From positions 124,001 through 188,000 of the forward strand of contig NZ_SNYW01000009.1 of NCBI RefSeq assembly GCF_004363235.1: a stretch of DNA of 64,000 nt, written 5' to 3'. The notes beneath the pieces are model-generated. The model was given only the letters and a program-made list of their open reading frames with translations. It was not told the origin of the DNA and ran no database searches. Origin of the DNA: Dongia mobilis. GTDB lineage: Bacteria > Pseudomonadota > Alphaproteobacteria > Dongiales > Dongiaceae. A program made the position numbers and the translations under genes. Shown in pieces: positions 63,485-64,000 of the stretch (the first letter of the stretch is position 1; each line of letters begins with the position of its first letter).

Positions 63485-64000
63485 ATGAAGACATCGGATG
63501 TTGAAGTGGCGCCGGCGGCGGAAAAAGGATCCAGCCGGAACTTCCTGCTGGAATGGTTTCTGCCGGGCAAGGAAAAACCCAAGAAATTCAAGGCCGGTAC
63601 ACATCCTTCGGCCGGCGGCGTGCCAGACGCCAAGACCAAGGTCAGCCAATCCATTGCCGATGTCCTGGGGCTGCTGCGGGCCGACAAGGCGCATCGGGTC
63701 GGTGTCCACGGCGACGAGGCCTTCTTCCGGGCCTTCGCCGCCGAGTCGGCGGAAATCGAGGCCGTCTGGCTTTCTACCGACATCTTCCAGGACCAGCCGC
63801 GTGGGGCCCAGCCGCTCACGGCCGCCTCGCTCAAAACGGTCGACGCATTGGTCGCCGGCGGCGCTGACGTCGCGACCAGGTACCGCTACTCCCTGCGATT
63901 GATGCTGGCGCACGCTCCTGAAAAGCCGGTGCATTGGGTGGCGGAAAACTGGGAGTTCTGCGCCGGCACGGCTGCCATCCCGGCCGTGATCGACGACGTC
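63485..64000 (+). CDS. Protein of unknown function, 5' part (runs off the window)
   Basis: An open frame from the ATG at 63485 to the right edge (172 codons, no stop). It begins with a charged, probably disordered segment and then FLLEWFLPGKEKPKKF and an alternating alpha/beta pattern (HRVGVHGDEAFFRAF, AVWLSTDIFQD). Cysteine is rare and no signal peptide or membrane helix is visible. I recognise no family. It is divergent from the acyl-ACP synthetase gene, so it may be the next part of the sphingolipid island or an unrelated neighbour. Confidence 0.7.
   Translation, partial: MKTSDVEVAPAAEKGSSRNFLLEWFLPGKEKPKKFKAGTHPSAGGVPDAKTKVSQSIADVLGLLRADKAHRVGVHGDEAFFRAFAAESAEIEAVWLSTDIFQDQPRGAQPLTAASLKTVDALVAGGADVATRYRYSLRLMLAHAPEKPVHWVAENWEFCAGTAAIPAVIDDV

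Overview
The window is high-GC bacterial DNA with ordinary, tightly packed genes. It contains no rRNA, tRNA, CRISPR array, insertion sequence or prophage that I can see. The gene set points to an alphaproteobacterium, probably of the Rhodospirillales type. Evidence includes the divK-pleD pair behind a zinc-finger dinB, a pyruvate dehydrogenase E1 beta carrying its own lipoyl domain, an EipB/DUF1849 protein, a PAS_5 protein, and a Caulobacter-like bacterial sphingolipid locus. Genus and species cannot be read from the sequence.

Layout, first half. 1-2339 is the 3' end of a di-heme oxidoreductase / imelysin / DUF1513 operon (periplasmic metal handling). 2336-4917 holds a GntR regulator, a PAS protein and two duplicated glycine-zipper envelope proteins. 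5018-5996 holds inorganic pyrophosphatase, followed by a probable 6S RNA with its terminator. 6084-9519 is a four-gene operon (SDR, acyl-CoA dehydrogenase, APH-type kinase, DUF6285) matching the lvaABCD 4-hydroxyacyl-CoA module. 9522-10303 is the manganese exporter mntP under a yybP-ykoY manganese riboswitch. 10345-14373 is a polyol kinase with two FAD oxidoreductases (GlpK/GlpA/GlpB-like). 14536-16850 is a chemoreceptor with a periplasmic sensor partner. 17139-20253 carries a YihY/BrkB protein, enolase and FtsB. 20308-27682 is the pyruvate dehydrogenase operon (pdhA, pdhB, pdhC, two small Cys-containing envelope proteins, lpd) running on into lipA and a RatA/Coq10-like gene.

Layout, second half. 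27725-30523 holds divergent wrbA / LysR genes and a cytochrome b561 / cytochrome c' pair. 30720-36637 is a polyphosphate island (CYTH-CHAD, SixA, ppk1, ppx). 36655-42035 holds a 2-hydroxyacid dehydrogenase, EipB, dinB, divK and pleD. 42045-47986 is a single operon of an omega-aminotransferase with a SoeABC-type sulfite dehydrogenase.

The most notable block is 48116-63262, a complete-looking bacterial sphingolipid island. It has the ceramide backbone enzymes: acyl-ACP synthetase, ACP, serine palmitoyltransferase, ceramide synthase of the GNAT type, and ceramide reductase. It also has a membrane di-iron hydroxylase and a head-group module consisting of a lipid kinase, a Tam41-like nucleotidyltransferase and a CDP-alcohol phosphotransferase. 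A second CDP-alcohol phosphotransferase with a MobA-like nucleotidyltransferase, a metallophosphoesterase, and an LptF/LptG permease pair outside its usual context complete it. Together these suggest synthesis, head-group decoration and export of one or two anionic sphingolipids. A gene of unknown function (from 63485) runs off the right edge.
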